DNA from: Corynebacterium sp. J010B-136
GTDB lineage: Bacteria; Actinomycetota; Actinomycetes; Mycobacteriales; Mycobacteriaceae
Direction: 5' to 3'
NCBI RefSeq assembly: GCF_002967075.1
Contig: NZ_PUGE01000002.1
Span: 310,001 to 374,000 of the forward strand
DNA: 64,000 nucleotides
Shown here: positions 47,360 through 57,709 of the stretch, one piece after another
How positions within the stretch are numbered: position 1 is the first letter of the stretch
Layout: each line of letters begins with the position of its first letter
Notes under the pieces: generated by a model
Database searches by the model: none
The model's input: only the letters and a program-made list of their open reading frames with translations
Told to the model about the DNA's origin: nothing
Translations under genes and position numbers: made by a program

Positions 47360-48486
47360 TGTCGTATTTCGATTACGCAGCAACTCAACCCATGCGTCAG
47401 TCTGCGATTGATGCGTGGGTGAACGCTTCTGGCATGTTAAATGCTGGGGCACAGTATGCCTCGGGCCGCAAAGCCCGGTCGGTATTAGATGATGCCCGGG
47501 AGACCGTGGCTGAGCTACTGGGCTGCGAGCCGATTGAGGTGGTTTTTACTGCCTCCGGCACCGAGGCTGACAATATCGCCGTGCAAGGTCTTTTCCACGC
47601 CTCTTCGAATGAAGCTGGCGCAGGTCGGATTATTTCCACGCCGATTGAGCACTCTGCGGTGCGCGATACTGTTGCGCGCTTGGAACAAGATCACGGCGCC
47701 GCAGTTGATCTCCTGCCGGTTGGCCGCGATGGGCACATCAGTGACCTTTCGGCGCTAGACACCCCTGCGGCTGTGGCTACTGCCATGTGGGCAAATAATG
47801 AGACCGGCGCGATTATGCCGGTGGCTGATATTGTTGCCCGCGCAGCGGCCGCGGGCACTCCCGTCCACGTGGATGCTGTGCAGGTCGTGGGCAAATTGCC
47901 GGTCAATTTCCACGAGCTAGGTGCTGCCACACTGGCCGCCAGCGCACATAAATTTGGTGGCCCGCGCGGTATTGGCCTCCTGCTGGCCAAGCGCACCCCA
48001 GCACCGCGGCCATTGATGTTCGGCGGCGGGCAAGAACGTGGCATTCGTCCAGGCACCAACGACGTTGCCGGTGCTTCGGGCTTGGCTGCAGCACTGAAAG
48101 AATCTGTTGAGCAGATGGAGCAGGAAACTGCGCATATTCTCGCGCTGCGCAACCAACTGCGCGAGGGAATTAGCTCAAGTATCGATGACGCAATCATCAA
48201 CACCAATGAGCCCTCCTTGGATTCACACCTGCATGTCTCTTTCCCCGGCACCGATGGCGATAGTCTGATCATGTTGCTCGATCATCACGGGATTGAGGCC
48301 GCTACTGGCTCTGCCTGCCACGCAGGTGTTAACCGCATGTCGCATGTGCTTGAAGCCATGGGCGTTGACGATGAGCAGGGCAGAGGCTCTCTGCGCTTTA
48401 CCCTGGGCCGGTTGAGCACCGAAGCCGACGTCAATGAATTGCTGGGTATTCTTCCAGAGGTCGTCGCACGAGCTCGCTCAGTCTAG
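47359..48486 (+). CDS. Cysteine desulfurase (NifS/IscS family)
   Basis: The enzyme takes sulfur from cysteine as a persulfide using PLP. The PLP lysine is Lys198 in ASAHKFGGPRG, and the catalytic cysteine is Cys320 in ATGSACHAGVNR. His98 in TPIEHSA is the usual PLP-stacking residue. The most likely acceptor is MnmA, encoded 2.3 kb downstream, for tRNA 2-thiouridine, as in the same gene order in mycobacteria. No IscU or SufU gene is nearby. It overlaps etfA by one base. Confidence 0.93.
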   Translation: MSYFDYAATQPMRQSAIDAWVNASGMLNAGAQYASGRKARSVLDDARETVAELLGCEPIEVVFTASGTEADNIAVQGLFHASSNEAGAGRIISTPIEHSAVRDTVARLEQDHGAAVDLLPVGRDGHISDLSALDTPAAVATAMWANNETGAIMPVADIVARAAAAGTPVHVDAVQVVGKLPVNFHELGAATLAASAHKFGGPRGIGLLLAKRTPAPRPLMFGGGQERGIRPGTNDVAGASGLAAALKESVEQMEQETAHILALRNQLREGISSSIDDAIINTNEPSLDSHLHVSFPGTDGDSLIMLLDHHGIEAATGSACHAGVNRMSHVLEAMGVDDEQGRGSLRFTLGRLSTEADVNELLGILPEVVARARSV

Positions 48487-48530
48487 GGTTGCGCTTTTTA
48501 GCGCGTCACGACAGCCACAATTAAATGAAT

Positions 48531-48590
48531 CTTCAGCACCCGGTGAGCGCGAAATAATACTTCGCAACTCGCCGGGTGCTGAAGATTTTT
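48531..48590 (+). terminator. Long terminator after the etfBA-nifS operon
   Basis: CTTCAGCACCCGG starting at 48531 pairs with CCGGGTGCTGAAG ending at 48584. The stem continues inward through GAG/CTC and GCGAA/TTCGC with small mismatches. ATTTTT follows. A second T-rich stretch lies just after. Confidence 0.9.
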
Positions 48591-48701
48591 CATTTTTATG
48601 CAAACTTTTTCTGAAGATTGCACTTAGCTTTCTGACCGGCACCGGAAATGCTCTAAAAGGGTGAGGAAAAGTTAAATGCTTGGAGAAATGTCGAAATTGT
48701 T

Positions 48702-48742
48702 ACGTATGAAACGTATGTGACTGGAGTGAATTCAGTTATGCT
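48702..48742 (+). promoter_or_regulatory. Promoter and direct repeat upstream of the lysozyme gene
   Basis: ACGTATG occurs twice (48702-48708 and 48711-48717) with a 9-nt period, overlapping the expected -35 region. TATGCT (48737-48742) is a -10 box ending 7 nt before ATG 48750. The gene is probably leaderless and activated or repressed by a protein binding the repeat. Confidence 0.45.
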
Positions 48743-48749
48743 GTGGTGC

Positions 48750-49922
48750 ATGCGTAAACTCCGCTTGCTTACTGCCGTGACCGCCACCGCTGCCGTTGCC
48801 GGATCCTTATTGGTCCTTCCTGCCACGGCAATTCCTGGTCTCCCAGCGAATCTTCCGATCGAATTGCCGGAAGGCGTTGTACCGGGTTCTGTAAACCCCA
48901 CGGCATCGACCGTGCCGGGTATCGCCTCCGGTGTGGATGTCTCCCGCTGGCAGCACCCTAATGGCCAAGCAATTGCGTGGGATCAGGTCCGCACCGATGG
49001 CCAATCCTTTGCTGTCATCAAGGCTTCGGAAGGTTCCACGTGGACTAATGAACACTTGGCAGAAGATGCCTCACAGGCTGCGGCAAGCGGCATGAAAGTC
49101 GGTACCTACCACTACGCGCGCCCCGCGGGTGACCCGCGTGCACAGGCACAGCACTATGCCGCGCAATATAACCAGGTGGGAAATCACTCTTTGCCACCTG
49201 TGCTGGACTTAGAAGTTGCCGAGGGCAAAAGCCCCGAGCAGCTCAGCGCCTGGACGCGTGAGTTCTTAAACGAGCTGCAGTCACTAACCGGCCGCACGCC
49301 AATGGTCTATACCTACCGCTATTTCTGGATTGAGCAGATGAATAACTCCCAGGAGTTTGCGAACTACCCACTGTGGCTGGCTGCTTATCAGTCCACCGCA
49401 CCGCAGCCGGTTGGCGGTTGGGACAAGCTGGATATGTGGCAGCGCTCCGATGCCGGCCGCGTCAACGGCATTGCCGGAAATGTGGACTTGAACCTTTTCA
49501 ATGGCGATGAAAATCAGCTAAATATGTTCTCCGCCGGTCAGCTGGAAGCCTCTGGCGGCAAGCTGGAAGGCTTGACCGTTGACGAAGGTATTGATTTAGG
49601 TGGCGACGCCGCAGCAATCATCGGGGTCATCTTAGCTCTGGCAGCAGGGGCCATTGCAGCGCCAGCGCTTGTCGATGCCGCCGAGAACGCCAACCTGGAA
49701 GGCCTTCCCGATGTCGTCAATGACCTGATTGCGCAGAACAACTTGCCAGTCGAACAACTTAAAGAGATGGCCAATGGCCATTACACCCTCGGTGATTTGG
49801 TGCTGCTGCTGGATAACGCCCAGCACGTTGCTGAAGAGAACGGCGTGGCGCCAGCCGGCGCTGCCGAATCCCCCGAGTATGAAGCCGCCGTCGGTGCGCT
49901 CACCGAGATGGCCCAGCACTAG
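48750..49922 (+). CDS. Secreted GH25 lysozyme-like muramidase with hydrophobic C-terminal region
   Basis: A cell-wall hydrolase of the glycoside hydrolase 25 family. The N terminus MRKLRLLTAVTATAAVAGSL is a signal peptide with a likely cut after PATA. The barrel runs from GVDVSRWQHPNG (catalytic Asp region) through FAVIKASEGSTW, to VLDLEVAEGK with the acidic pair. The last 130 residues are not GH25. They contain AAIIGVILALAAGAIAAPAL, hydrophobic enough for a membrane segment, then a helical tail. ATG 48750 is chosen because a -10 box lies 7 nt upstream; GTG 48717 and ATG 48738 are alternatives. Its stop overlaps that of the next gene. Confidence 0.88.
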   Translation: MRKLRLLTAVTATAAVAGSLLVLPATAIPGLPANLPIELPEGVVPGSVNPTASTVPGIASGVDVSRWQHPNGQAIAWDQVRTDGQSFAVIKASEGSTWTNEHLAEDASQAAASGMKVGTYHYARPAGDPRAQAQHYAAQYNQVGNHSLPPVLDLEVAEGKSPEQLSAWTREFLNELQSLTGRTPMVYTYRYFWIEQMNNSQEFANYPLWLAAYQSTAPQPVGGWDKLDMWQRSDAGRVNGIAGNVDLNLFNGDENQLNMFSAGQLEASGGKLEGLTVDEGIDLGGDAAAIIGVILALAAGAIAAPALVDAAENANLEGLPDVVNDLIAQNNLPVEQLKEMANGHYTLGDLVLLLDNAQHVAEENGVAPAGAAESPEYEAAVGALTEMAQH

Positions 49923-50773
49923 TCTTCCGCATCGTGGCGGGCAGCAGCACCAGCCGCGAACTTTTCAGTCCAGGCTGGTCCCTTGTAGTGCGCGGGTACC
50001 GCGCCGCCCAGTAGGCGAGAGGTCATCTCTTGGTGCTGCGAAGGCAACTCCGTATCTGAAGCAATCAGAATGATGTTGCCGTAGCGCCGGCCTTTGAGCA
50101 TGGGCGGATCCGCGATAACCGCAACGTGAGCAAAGACTTGCTTAAGCCCGGCGATTTCTGCTTTGGCACCGCGCAAATCAGAATGATCGCCGCAGTTGGC
50201 GACATAGAGCCCACCGTGCACCAGTGAGCGGTGCGCCGCTTGGAAAAACTCCACGGTGGTCAGGGGAGTAGGCGTGACAGCGCCGGCGAATACATCACGG
50301 ATGATGACATCGCGGGAGGCCGGCAGAAATTTCTCGGTTTCCTCACGAGCTTCGCCCGCACGAATCTTCACCTTCGGTGCACGGGGGATATCGAATTTCT
50401 CGCGGACTAGTTCGCCGAGCTTGGCATCAAATTCCACGACAGTGTTCTTAGAGTCATCCCAGATATCGGCAAAATAGCGCGCCAGCGAACATGCACCGCC
50501 GCCTAAATGAGTCAGACGATGACCAGGTGCAAATGCCTCCACGGCGGCGGCAATCCAGCGCATGTATTCAAATTCGAGGTCCCGCGGCTGACCCGGAACA
50601 ATATGGGAACTAGGGACACCATTGACGTGCAAGACATATGCACCATCGCGAAACGGGTCTGCTTCAATCTCCGCAGTGCCCGTGGAAATTTCATAAGTAC
50701 CAATTGGTGAGGTCTGTGCTCCAACGCTGGAGGAAGAAGAACTGTGACCTCGTTTGCCGCGCTTTTTACCCAT
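49919..50773 (-). CDS. Spermidine synthase-like SAM-binding protein
   Basis: A 284-residue Rossmann-fold protein of the polyamine aminopropyltransferase/methyltransferase superfamily. It shows HLGGGACSLARYFADIW (SAM site, near 100), TVVEFDAKLGELVREKF and DVIIRDVFAGAVTPTPLTT. The Asp-Asp catalytic arrangement of true spermidine synthases is not clear. The basic Ser-rich N terminus (KKRGKRGHSSSSSS) is extra. ATG 50773 is chosen because of the -10 box 9 nt upstream. It is divergent from mnmA with overlapping promoters, and convergent with the lysozyme gene, sharing CTAG as both stop codons. Confidence 0.8.
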   Translation of the reverse strand: MGKKRGKRGHSSSSSSVGAQTSPIGTYEISTGTAEIEADPFRDGAYVLHVNGVPSSHIVPGQPRDLEFEYMRWIAAAVEAFAPGHRLTHLGGGACSLARYFADIWDDSKNTVVEFDAKLGELVREKFDIPRAPKVKIRAGEAREETEKFLPASRDVIIRDVFAGAVTPTPLTTVEFFQAAHRSLVHGGLYVANCGDHSDLRGAKAEIAGLKQVFAHVAVIADPPMLKGRRYGNIILIASDTELPSQHQEMTSRLLGGAVPAHYKGPAWTEKFAAGAAARHDAED

Positions 50774-50782
50774 AGCTAATAA

Positions 50783-50792
50783 AGAGTACACT
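50783..50792. promoter_or_regulatory. Overlapping divergent leaderless promoters
   Basis: AGAGTACACT gives TACACT on the plus strand, 8 nt before the mnmA ATG, and TACTCT on the minus strand, 9 nt before the ATG of the spermidine synthase-like gene. The two -10 boxes share two base pairs. Neither gene has a ribosome-binding site. Confidence 0.5.
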
Positions 50793-50800
50793 CCCATAAC

Positions 50801-51886
50801 ATGCGAGTTTTGGTTGCCATGTCAGGAGGCGTCGACTCATCTGTCGCAGCGGCTCGTGCCGTTGAAGCAGGACATGAGGTGGTCGGCGTCCACCTTGCCC
50901 TGCACAAAGATGCCCAACAAACCCGTGAGAAAGCACGTGGATGCTGCTCATTGGAAGATTCCGCAGATGCACGACGCATCTGCGATAAATTAGGCATCCC
51001 ATTTTACGTCTGGGACTTTTCCGAAGAATTCAAAGAAGCAGTGATCACTGACTTCGTGGATTCCTATGCCCGTGGTGAAACCCCAAACCCGTGCTTGCGC
51101 TGCAATGAAAAGATTAAGTTTGCAGCGCTCTTGCGCAAGGGCATGGCGCTCGGCTTTGATGCCGTCGCCACCGGCCACTACGCCACCTTGGACAAGGACG
51201 GCTACATGCGCCGTTCCTTGGATGAGAACAAGGACCAGTCCTACGTACTGGGTGTTATCACCGCAGAAGAGCTCAATTACTGCTACTTCCCAATCGGCGA
51301 TACTCCGAAGCCGCTGATTCGTGAGGAAGCCAAGCGTCACGGTTTCTCCACGGCATCCAAGCCAGATTCTTACGACATCTGCTTTATCCCTGATGGCAAC
51401 ACTCAGGCTTTCTTAGGCGCGCGCATCGGCATGCGCCCAGGCATGATTGTGGACCAGGACGGTACTGAGCTGCGTGAGCACGATGGTGCGTGGAACTACA
51501 CCATCGGCCAGCGCAAGGGTTTGGACATTAAGGCACCGGCTGCCGATGGTCGCCCACGCTATGTCACTGGTATCGATGCTCAAACTGGCACCGTAACCGT
51601 TGGATCCCGTGAGGACCTCAAGGTCACCGAAATTACCGCGGACCGCTTGAAGTATCTGCACCCTGCGATGGACGGCGAATTTGATTGCGACGTGCAGGTA
51701 CGTGCGCACGGCTCCGTCGTGGCATGCCATGCGCAGGTAGATCGGGATGCCGACACCATGGTTTTGAAACTCACCGAGCCGCTGTCTGGTGTCGCTCCAG
51801 GACAGGCTGCCGTGCTGTACTTCCCATCTCCGGATGAGCTGGGCGATATTGTCATCGGCTCCGGCACGATTATTGAAACGGCTTAG
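50801..51886 (+). CDS. mnmA: tRNA-specific 2-thiouridylase MnmA (TrmU)
   Basis: MnmA makes 2-thiouridine at the wobble position of Lys, Glu and Gln tRNAs. The PP-loop is SGGVDSS at residues 8-14. The catalytic cysteines are Cys98 (NPCLRCN) and Cys194 (YDICFIPDG). The C-terminal beta-barrel is complete. Length 361 is normal. Sulfur should come from the NifS-type desulfurase upstream. The message is probably leaderless (no SD, -10 box 8 nt before ATG). The next gene starts 10 nt after its stop. Confidence 0.96.
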   Translation: MRVLVAMSGGVDSSVAAARAVEAGHEVVGVHLALHKDAQQTREKARGCCSLEDSADARRICDKLGIPFYVWDFSEEFKEAVITDFVDSYARGETPNPCLRCNEKIKFAALLRKGMALGFDAVATGHYATLDKDGYMRRSLDENKDQSYVLGVITAEELNYCYFPIGDTPKPLIREEAKRHGFSTASKPDSYDICFIPDGNTQAFLGARIGMRPGMIVDQDGTELREHDGAWNYTIGQRKGLDIKAPAADGRPRYVTGIDAQTGTVTVGSREDLKVTEITADRLKYLHPAMDGEFDCDVQVRAHGSVVACHAQVDRDADTMVLKLTEPLSGVAPGQAAVLYFPSPDELGDIVIGSGTIIETA

Positions 51887-51896
51887 CACGAGATAG

Positions 51897-52847
51897 ATGA
51901 CGGCGTTTGGATTAGGCCCGGTGCCTGGCACCGATATTGCTCTTGCTGCGGATATTGTCGCCGGGGAGACCGGCGATAGTTTGCACCTGCCGCAACTTCC
52001 CACCCGTGGTTTGGGATCCGATGCTATCGGTCGTACCGCAGGGCTTCTGGAAGCTGTGTCTGTCGATCTCGGCCCGCGCAGCTGGCGCTTGACCGACCGT
52101 CCACAGTTGGCATCACGCGCCATGTGGGATCGCATGGACCGTGACCTCGATATCCTGCAGGAGTTGTGGGGCGATGACCTCGACAGCCTCAAGGTGCAAG
52201 TTATTGGCCCGTGGACCCTTGCTGCCTCATTGGAGCTGTCTAACGGGCATCGCGCCATTACTGATTCTGGTGCCCTGCGTGATCTCACCGCTGCTTTACA
52301 TGCTGGGTTGGATGAGCATATCCGGGATCTGAAAAACCGTTTCCACTGCGATATTTCCGTGCAGATTGATGAACCTCTCTACGGCGATGTCCTAGCAGGC
52401 CTCAAAGGCACCACGGATTTCGATCCCGTGCGCCCAGTTCCATCTGAAGTAGCAGCGGATGCCATAGAACAATTTGATGCAGACTTACTGAACTTCACCG
52501 GGCAACACCCCAACTGGGAAGCAGCACGGGTGGCAAAGACTGCCGTAATCGACGTCAACCTGTTAACGACTGACCAAGATGGCATCGGCGAGCACATCGA
52601 AGAAGGCCACCGCCTCGCTTTGGCGATCAATCCTTTCTTTGATGACGGCAGCCTGAAAGACTCACGCCAAGTCTCCATCAGCATTGCCAAAGCCTGGGAC
52701 CGTATCGGACATTCCCGAATCCGCCTGACTACTGACCTTGACATTGTCCCTGCCACCGCAGGAGAAAGCCTTAAAGACATGGCAGCGGCTTACCGCTTTG
52801 TAGCGGAAATCGCCGGCATCCTCGAGCGTGACGCCGGCGATCTTTAA
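51897..52847 (+). CDS. Short MetE/UROD-fold protein lacking the zinc ligands
   Basis: This 316-residue protein resembles the C-terminal barrel of cobalamin-independent methionine synthase, as does Rv3015c, which also lies next to ligA. The conserved segment VQIDEPLYGDVLAGL and the early GLGPVPGTDIALAADI are visible. Full MetE binds zinc through His and two Cys residues. The only Cys here is in FHCDIS, so the normal metal site is missing and methionine synthesis is doubtful. It is in the mnmA operon and shares its TTAA stop with the convergent membrane-protein gene. Confidence 0.75.
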   Translation: MTAFGLGPVPGTDIALAADIVAGETGDSLHLPQLPTRGLGSDAIGRTAGLLEAVSVDLGPRSWRLTDRPQLASRAMWDRMDRDLDILQELWGDDLDSLKVQVIGPWTLAASLELSNGHRAITDSGALRDLTAALHAGLDEHIRDLKNRFHCDISVQIDEPLYGDVLAGLKGTTDFDPVRPVPSEVAADAIEQFDADLLNFTGQHPNWEAARVAKTAVIDVNLLTTDQDGIGEHIEEGHRLALAINPFFDDGSLKDSRQVSISIAKAWDRIGHSRIRLTTDLDIVPATAGESLKDMAAAYRFVAEIAGILERDAGDL

Positions 52848-53128
52848 GCCTGCTTGACTTCGCTATTGCGCAGTACGCGCCAGATAGCTACGCCCGCATA
52901 GGCCGCGGTGGTTATTGCTATTAGCCACCACATGAATATGGAGATCAGGACATTCCATTGCATGGTGTAGGCAATAAACACAATGATGGCCAGGGTAAAG
53001 ACCAAGTGGCTTAAAACCTTGGCCGTGGACTTTGCAGGTTGCACAGGGCGAGTGAGTTTCCACATCTGGTAGAAATTGTCGCCAACGATAAGCGCCAGTA
53101 TTAGGTAGAGCACGTAGGGGATAAGCAT
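52844..53128 (-). CDS. Small three-helix membrane protein
   Basis: A 94-residue protein with three hydrophobic helices (MLIPYVLYLILALIVGDNF, VLSHLVFTLAIIVFIAYTM and FMWWLIAITTAAYAGVAIW). I do not recognise its family. It is the last gene of the ArsR-serine hydrolase-membrane protein set; its ATG overlaps the hydrolase stop. Its own stop overlaps the plus-strand MetE-like stop within TTAA. Confidence 0.75.
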   Translation of the reverse strand: MLIPYVLYLILALIVGDNFYQMWKLTRPVQPAKSTAKVLSHLVFTLAIIVFIAYTMQWNVLISIFMWWLIAITTAAYAGVAIWRVLRNSEVKQA

Positions 53129-54117
53129 TAGGAATTACCTCCTGGGCGGATAGCAACGGCGAGTTCTTCGACACCCTGCGGAGTGTTACCGCTGGCAAAG
53201 AAGGCTTCATTCTTTTCTGGGTCCACAATTAGCATGGTGGAAAAGCCGTAGGTGCCACCGTTATGCCAGTAGCCGCCGGAATCCTCGGGGAACCAACCGA
53301 ATTCGAACTCGCTATTTTCCAGCAAGAAGGTGGCGTATTTGGACATGTCCGCCGCCGTGGAGCGAATTGAACCAGCAGGTGCGTAGCCATCCATGCCCCA
53401 AGGCGCAGTCTCTTTTCCATTAGCTGCCAACCCACGGGGAGCATCCTCAGCAATATTGGATTCGCCACCCACGTAGGTGTCGTTCATATCAGCGGGGGCG
53501 AGGATATTTTGCTCGACCAAGGCCGCGTAGTCGGCATTGGCGTTAACCGCTAGCAATTGGCCGAGTAGTGCGGCGCCAAAATTGGAATAGTTCTCTTCAC
53601 CTCGGTTACTCAAACTCGCATTGCGAGCAGCATCGAAGATGTCCTCTTGCGTAATGCCGAGGTAAGGGTTTGCCGCAAAAAGATTCCCGAAGATCTTAAA
53701 ATTGTCCTTGTCCAAGCGCGGAAGACCGGAAGTATGTTCAGCCAATTCCAGCATGGTGACATCTGCGACGTCACTCCCTTCGACATCAATGATGTCTCCA
53801 ACCGTGGTGTCTAATTTAAGGTCTCCGCTTTCGACTTGCTGGCGTAAAAGCTCAGTGGTGAAAGTCTTAGTCACAGAGCCAATTTCTACCTCAGTGTTTT
53901 CATCGGCGCCGACACCCGCGAAGGTAGTTTCTCCATTGTGGAAAGTAAATGCAGTGATCTGGTTTTGGGCTTTGCCTGCGTTTTCTCGCAGCTTGTGTGC
54001 TAATTCCTCATCGCCCGTGTTGTTCTTTGCCAACGCGATGCGCTGTGGGCCGACGATTAAAAGTCCGATGAGTACGACGACGGTTGCCAGGATGCCGAAA
54101 AGAACCGATCTTTTCAT
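53128..54117 (-). CDS. Secreted or anchored serine hydrolase of the beta-lactamase/DD-peptidase family
   Basis: A 329-residue class C-type penicillin-recognising protein. After an N-terminal hydrophobic signal or anchor (SVLFGILATVVVLIGLLIVG), the SxxK motif is GSVTKTFT, the YxN motif is NYSNFGAALLG and the third motif is HNGGTYGFST. These residues support an active serine enzyme. The substrate (peptidoglycan peptide, ester or beta-lactam) is unknown. ATG 54117 has AAGGGG 8 nt upstream. It lies directly after the ArsR-like gene and is likely controlled by it. Confidence 0.85.
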   Translation of the reverse strand: MKRSVLFGILATVVVLIGLLIVGPQRIALAKNNTGDEELAHKLRENAGKAQNQITAFTFHNGETTFAGVGADENTEVEIGSVTKTFTTELLRQQVESGDLKLDTTVGDIIDVEGSDVADVTMLELAEHTSGLPRLDKDNFKIFGNLFAANPYLGITQEDIFDAARNASLSNRGEENYSNFGAALLGQLLAVNANADYAALVEQNILAPADMNDTYVGGESNIAEDAPRGLAANGKETAPWGMDGYAPAGSIRSTAADMSKYATFLLENSEFEFGWFPEDSGGYWHNGGTYGFSTMLIVDPEKNEAFFASGNTPQGVEELAVAIRPGGNS

Positions 54118-54139
54118 GGCGCTTACCCCTTTGCTTAAG

Positions 54140-54682
54140 CTAGTGGTCCTCACCAGCTGAAATGATGGTCAGAAGCGGAATTACCCGCGCTGGCGCAATC
54201 TCATAAGTGCCGCTGCCAGATTTTTTAATCCAACCAGCATGAGAAAGCGCAGATAGATGGTGATATGCCGTCGACGTGGATGTGACGATCTCTTCATCGA
54301 CAAGCTCTGCGACCTGGGCCGGAGCTTGCAGTAATCGGCGCAGAATCTCCCCGCGTACCGGATGTGCCAGTGCGGAAAGGCGTTCAAAGCTTTCGCTCCA
54401 CATTGAAGGTTCAGTAAGGGTTGAGAGAGGACGTTGCCACTGGTAGCTATAGCTGCCACCGGCTGCGTCGATATCGCCGCCGAAAATAACTGAGCCTTCA
54501 GGAATCTGGTCACGTTGAGCATGAAGAGCATCCACAACCCAAAACCCTTGTGCCGCAGAAGATTTCGCAGCGGCGTTCTCCAGCGCCTCAACACGAGCTT
54601 CCAGCGCAGCCAAGCGCTCTTCGGCGCTGGCGGGCTGCGTGGCATCGCTCATGTTGCGTTGCGGTTTTGGGGTCGAAGACAT
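54140..54682 (-). CDS. ArsR-type winged-helix regulator
   Basis: A 180-residue regulator. The N-terminal part has a short coiled coil (ERLAALEARVEALENAAAK). The winged helix lies at about 103-165: FERLSALAHPVRGEILRRLL, VAELVDEEIVTSTSTAYHHL and LSHAGWIKKSGSGTYEI. No metal-binding Cys pair is present, so metal sensing is unlikely. ATG 54682 has GGAAG 8 nt upstream; ATG 54700 is an alternative. The upstream region has two related palindromes, consistent with autoregulation of this gene and the two after it. Confidence 0.85.
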   Translation of the reverse strand: MSSTPKPQRNMSDATQPASAEERLAALEARVEALENAAAKSSAAQGFWVVDALHAQRDQIPEGSVIFGGDIDAAGGSYSYQWQRPLSTLTEPSMWSESFERLSALAHPVRGEILRRLLQAPAQVAELVDEEIVTSTSTAYHHLSALSHAGWIKKSGSGTYEIAPARVIPLLTIISAGEDH

Positions 54683-54710
54683 AAACCCATCTTCCATCAT
54701 TCAGGGATTT

Positions 54711-54759
54711 ATTTCAATATAATTAAAATAATTCTTCGCGATTCCAATTATATTGGAAT
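54711..54759. promoter_or_regulatory. Two palindromic operators upstream of the ArsR-type gene
   Basis: The first is perfect: ATTCCAAT (54741-54748), a 3-nt centre, and ATTGGAAT (54752-54759). The second is ATTTCAAT (54711-54718), a 3-nt centre, then ATTAAAAT (54722-54729). The two 19-bp sites share most positions. Their centres are 30 bp apart, close to three DNA turns. They cover the likely promoter; TTGGAA within the first could be its -35. Confidence 0.65.
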
Positions 54760-54797
54760 TTTTGTAAAAGGTGTAAAGGGGATTTCTACCTAAGTAT

Positions 54798-55469
54798 TTA
54801 GCCCTGCAGCGGCCAGGACATGTTGAAGTCGGAGACATCGCGCCCGATACCTTCGAAGTATTTCTTTTGATCAACAGCGAGGTCGTAGAAATTCACCGCT
54901 TGAAATTCCATGAGCTCATCAGAGTCCATGTCTTTAAGCTCAGGCCAACGTTGGTTGACTTGTTTCCACGCAATGCGCGCGGCAGCCAAAGCATCGGCAG
55001 TTGCTTCGTGGGCATTATCTAAAGTGACCTTGTACTCGCGGCACAAGTCGCCCAAGGTGCGCTTGCCCTTGCGGTAGCGGTCTTTAACGCGGTCGATGAG
55101 ATAAGGGTCAAAGACCGGGCCTGTGACAGTAAAATCGCCAGTGAGGTTGCGCAGCACAGATAGGTCATAAGGCGCGTTGTAGACAATGAGGGTAAAGCCT
55201 TCGTCCCACGCAGCTTTAATGGCATTGACGGTCTCATGCAGGACTTCATCATGCGGGCGGCCTTCTGCACGAGCCTTTTCTGTGGTGATGCCGTGAATCT
55301 TGGCTGCTGCTTCGGGGATTTCTACGCCCGGGTCGGCGAGAGTTTCTTTCTTGACTACATCACGGCCGGCGATACGAATGACCGCAGAGGTAACGATTTT
55401 GGCTTCGCGAGTATTAATGGAGGTGGTTTCAAGGTCGAAGGAAAGCATCTTGGAGGCGTCGAAGTTCAT
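54798..55469 (-). CDS. DnaQ-like DEDD-family 3'-5' exonuclease
   Basis: A 223-residue single-domain exonuclease of the DNA polymerase III epsilon type. Exo I is LSFDLETTSI, exo II is LIVYNAPYDLSVLRN and exo III is DNAHEATADALAAARIAW with the catalytic His. No other domain is attached, so it is a stand-alone nuclease for DNA or RNA ends, not the proofreading subunit itself. ATG 55469 has AAGG close upstream. It is divergent from ligA, 88 nt away. Confidence 0.88.
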   Translation of the reverse strand: MNFDASKMLSFDLETTSINTREAKIVTSAVIRIAGRDVVKKETLADPGVEIPEAAAKIHGITTEKARAEGRPHDEVLHETVNAIKAAWDEGFTLIVYNAPYDLSVLRNLTGDFTVTGPVFDPYLIDRVKDRYRKGKRTLGDLCREYKVTLDNAHEATADALAAARIAWKQVNQRWPELKDMDSDELMEFQAVNFYDLAVDQKKYFEGIGRDVSDFNMSWPLQG

Positions 55470-55485
55470 GGCCCTTACTTTATAG

Positions 55486-57627
<2,142 letters not shown>

Positions 57628-57660
57628 TACCTGTAGTCGTCTCGCCAATGAAACAGAATT

Positions 57661-57700
57661 TGGGGCTGGTTGGGAGATAATCCCATCCAGCCCCATTTTT
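57661..57700. terminator. Terminator after ligA
   Basis: TGGGGCTGGTTGGGA (57661-57675) pairs with TCCCATCCAGCCCCA (57681-57695) with one mismatch and a 5-nt loop. TTTTT follows. It lies between convergent ligA and the MFS gene. Confidence 0.92.
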
Positions 57701-57709
57701 CAATCGGTA

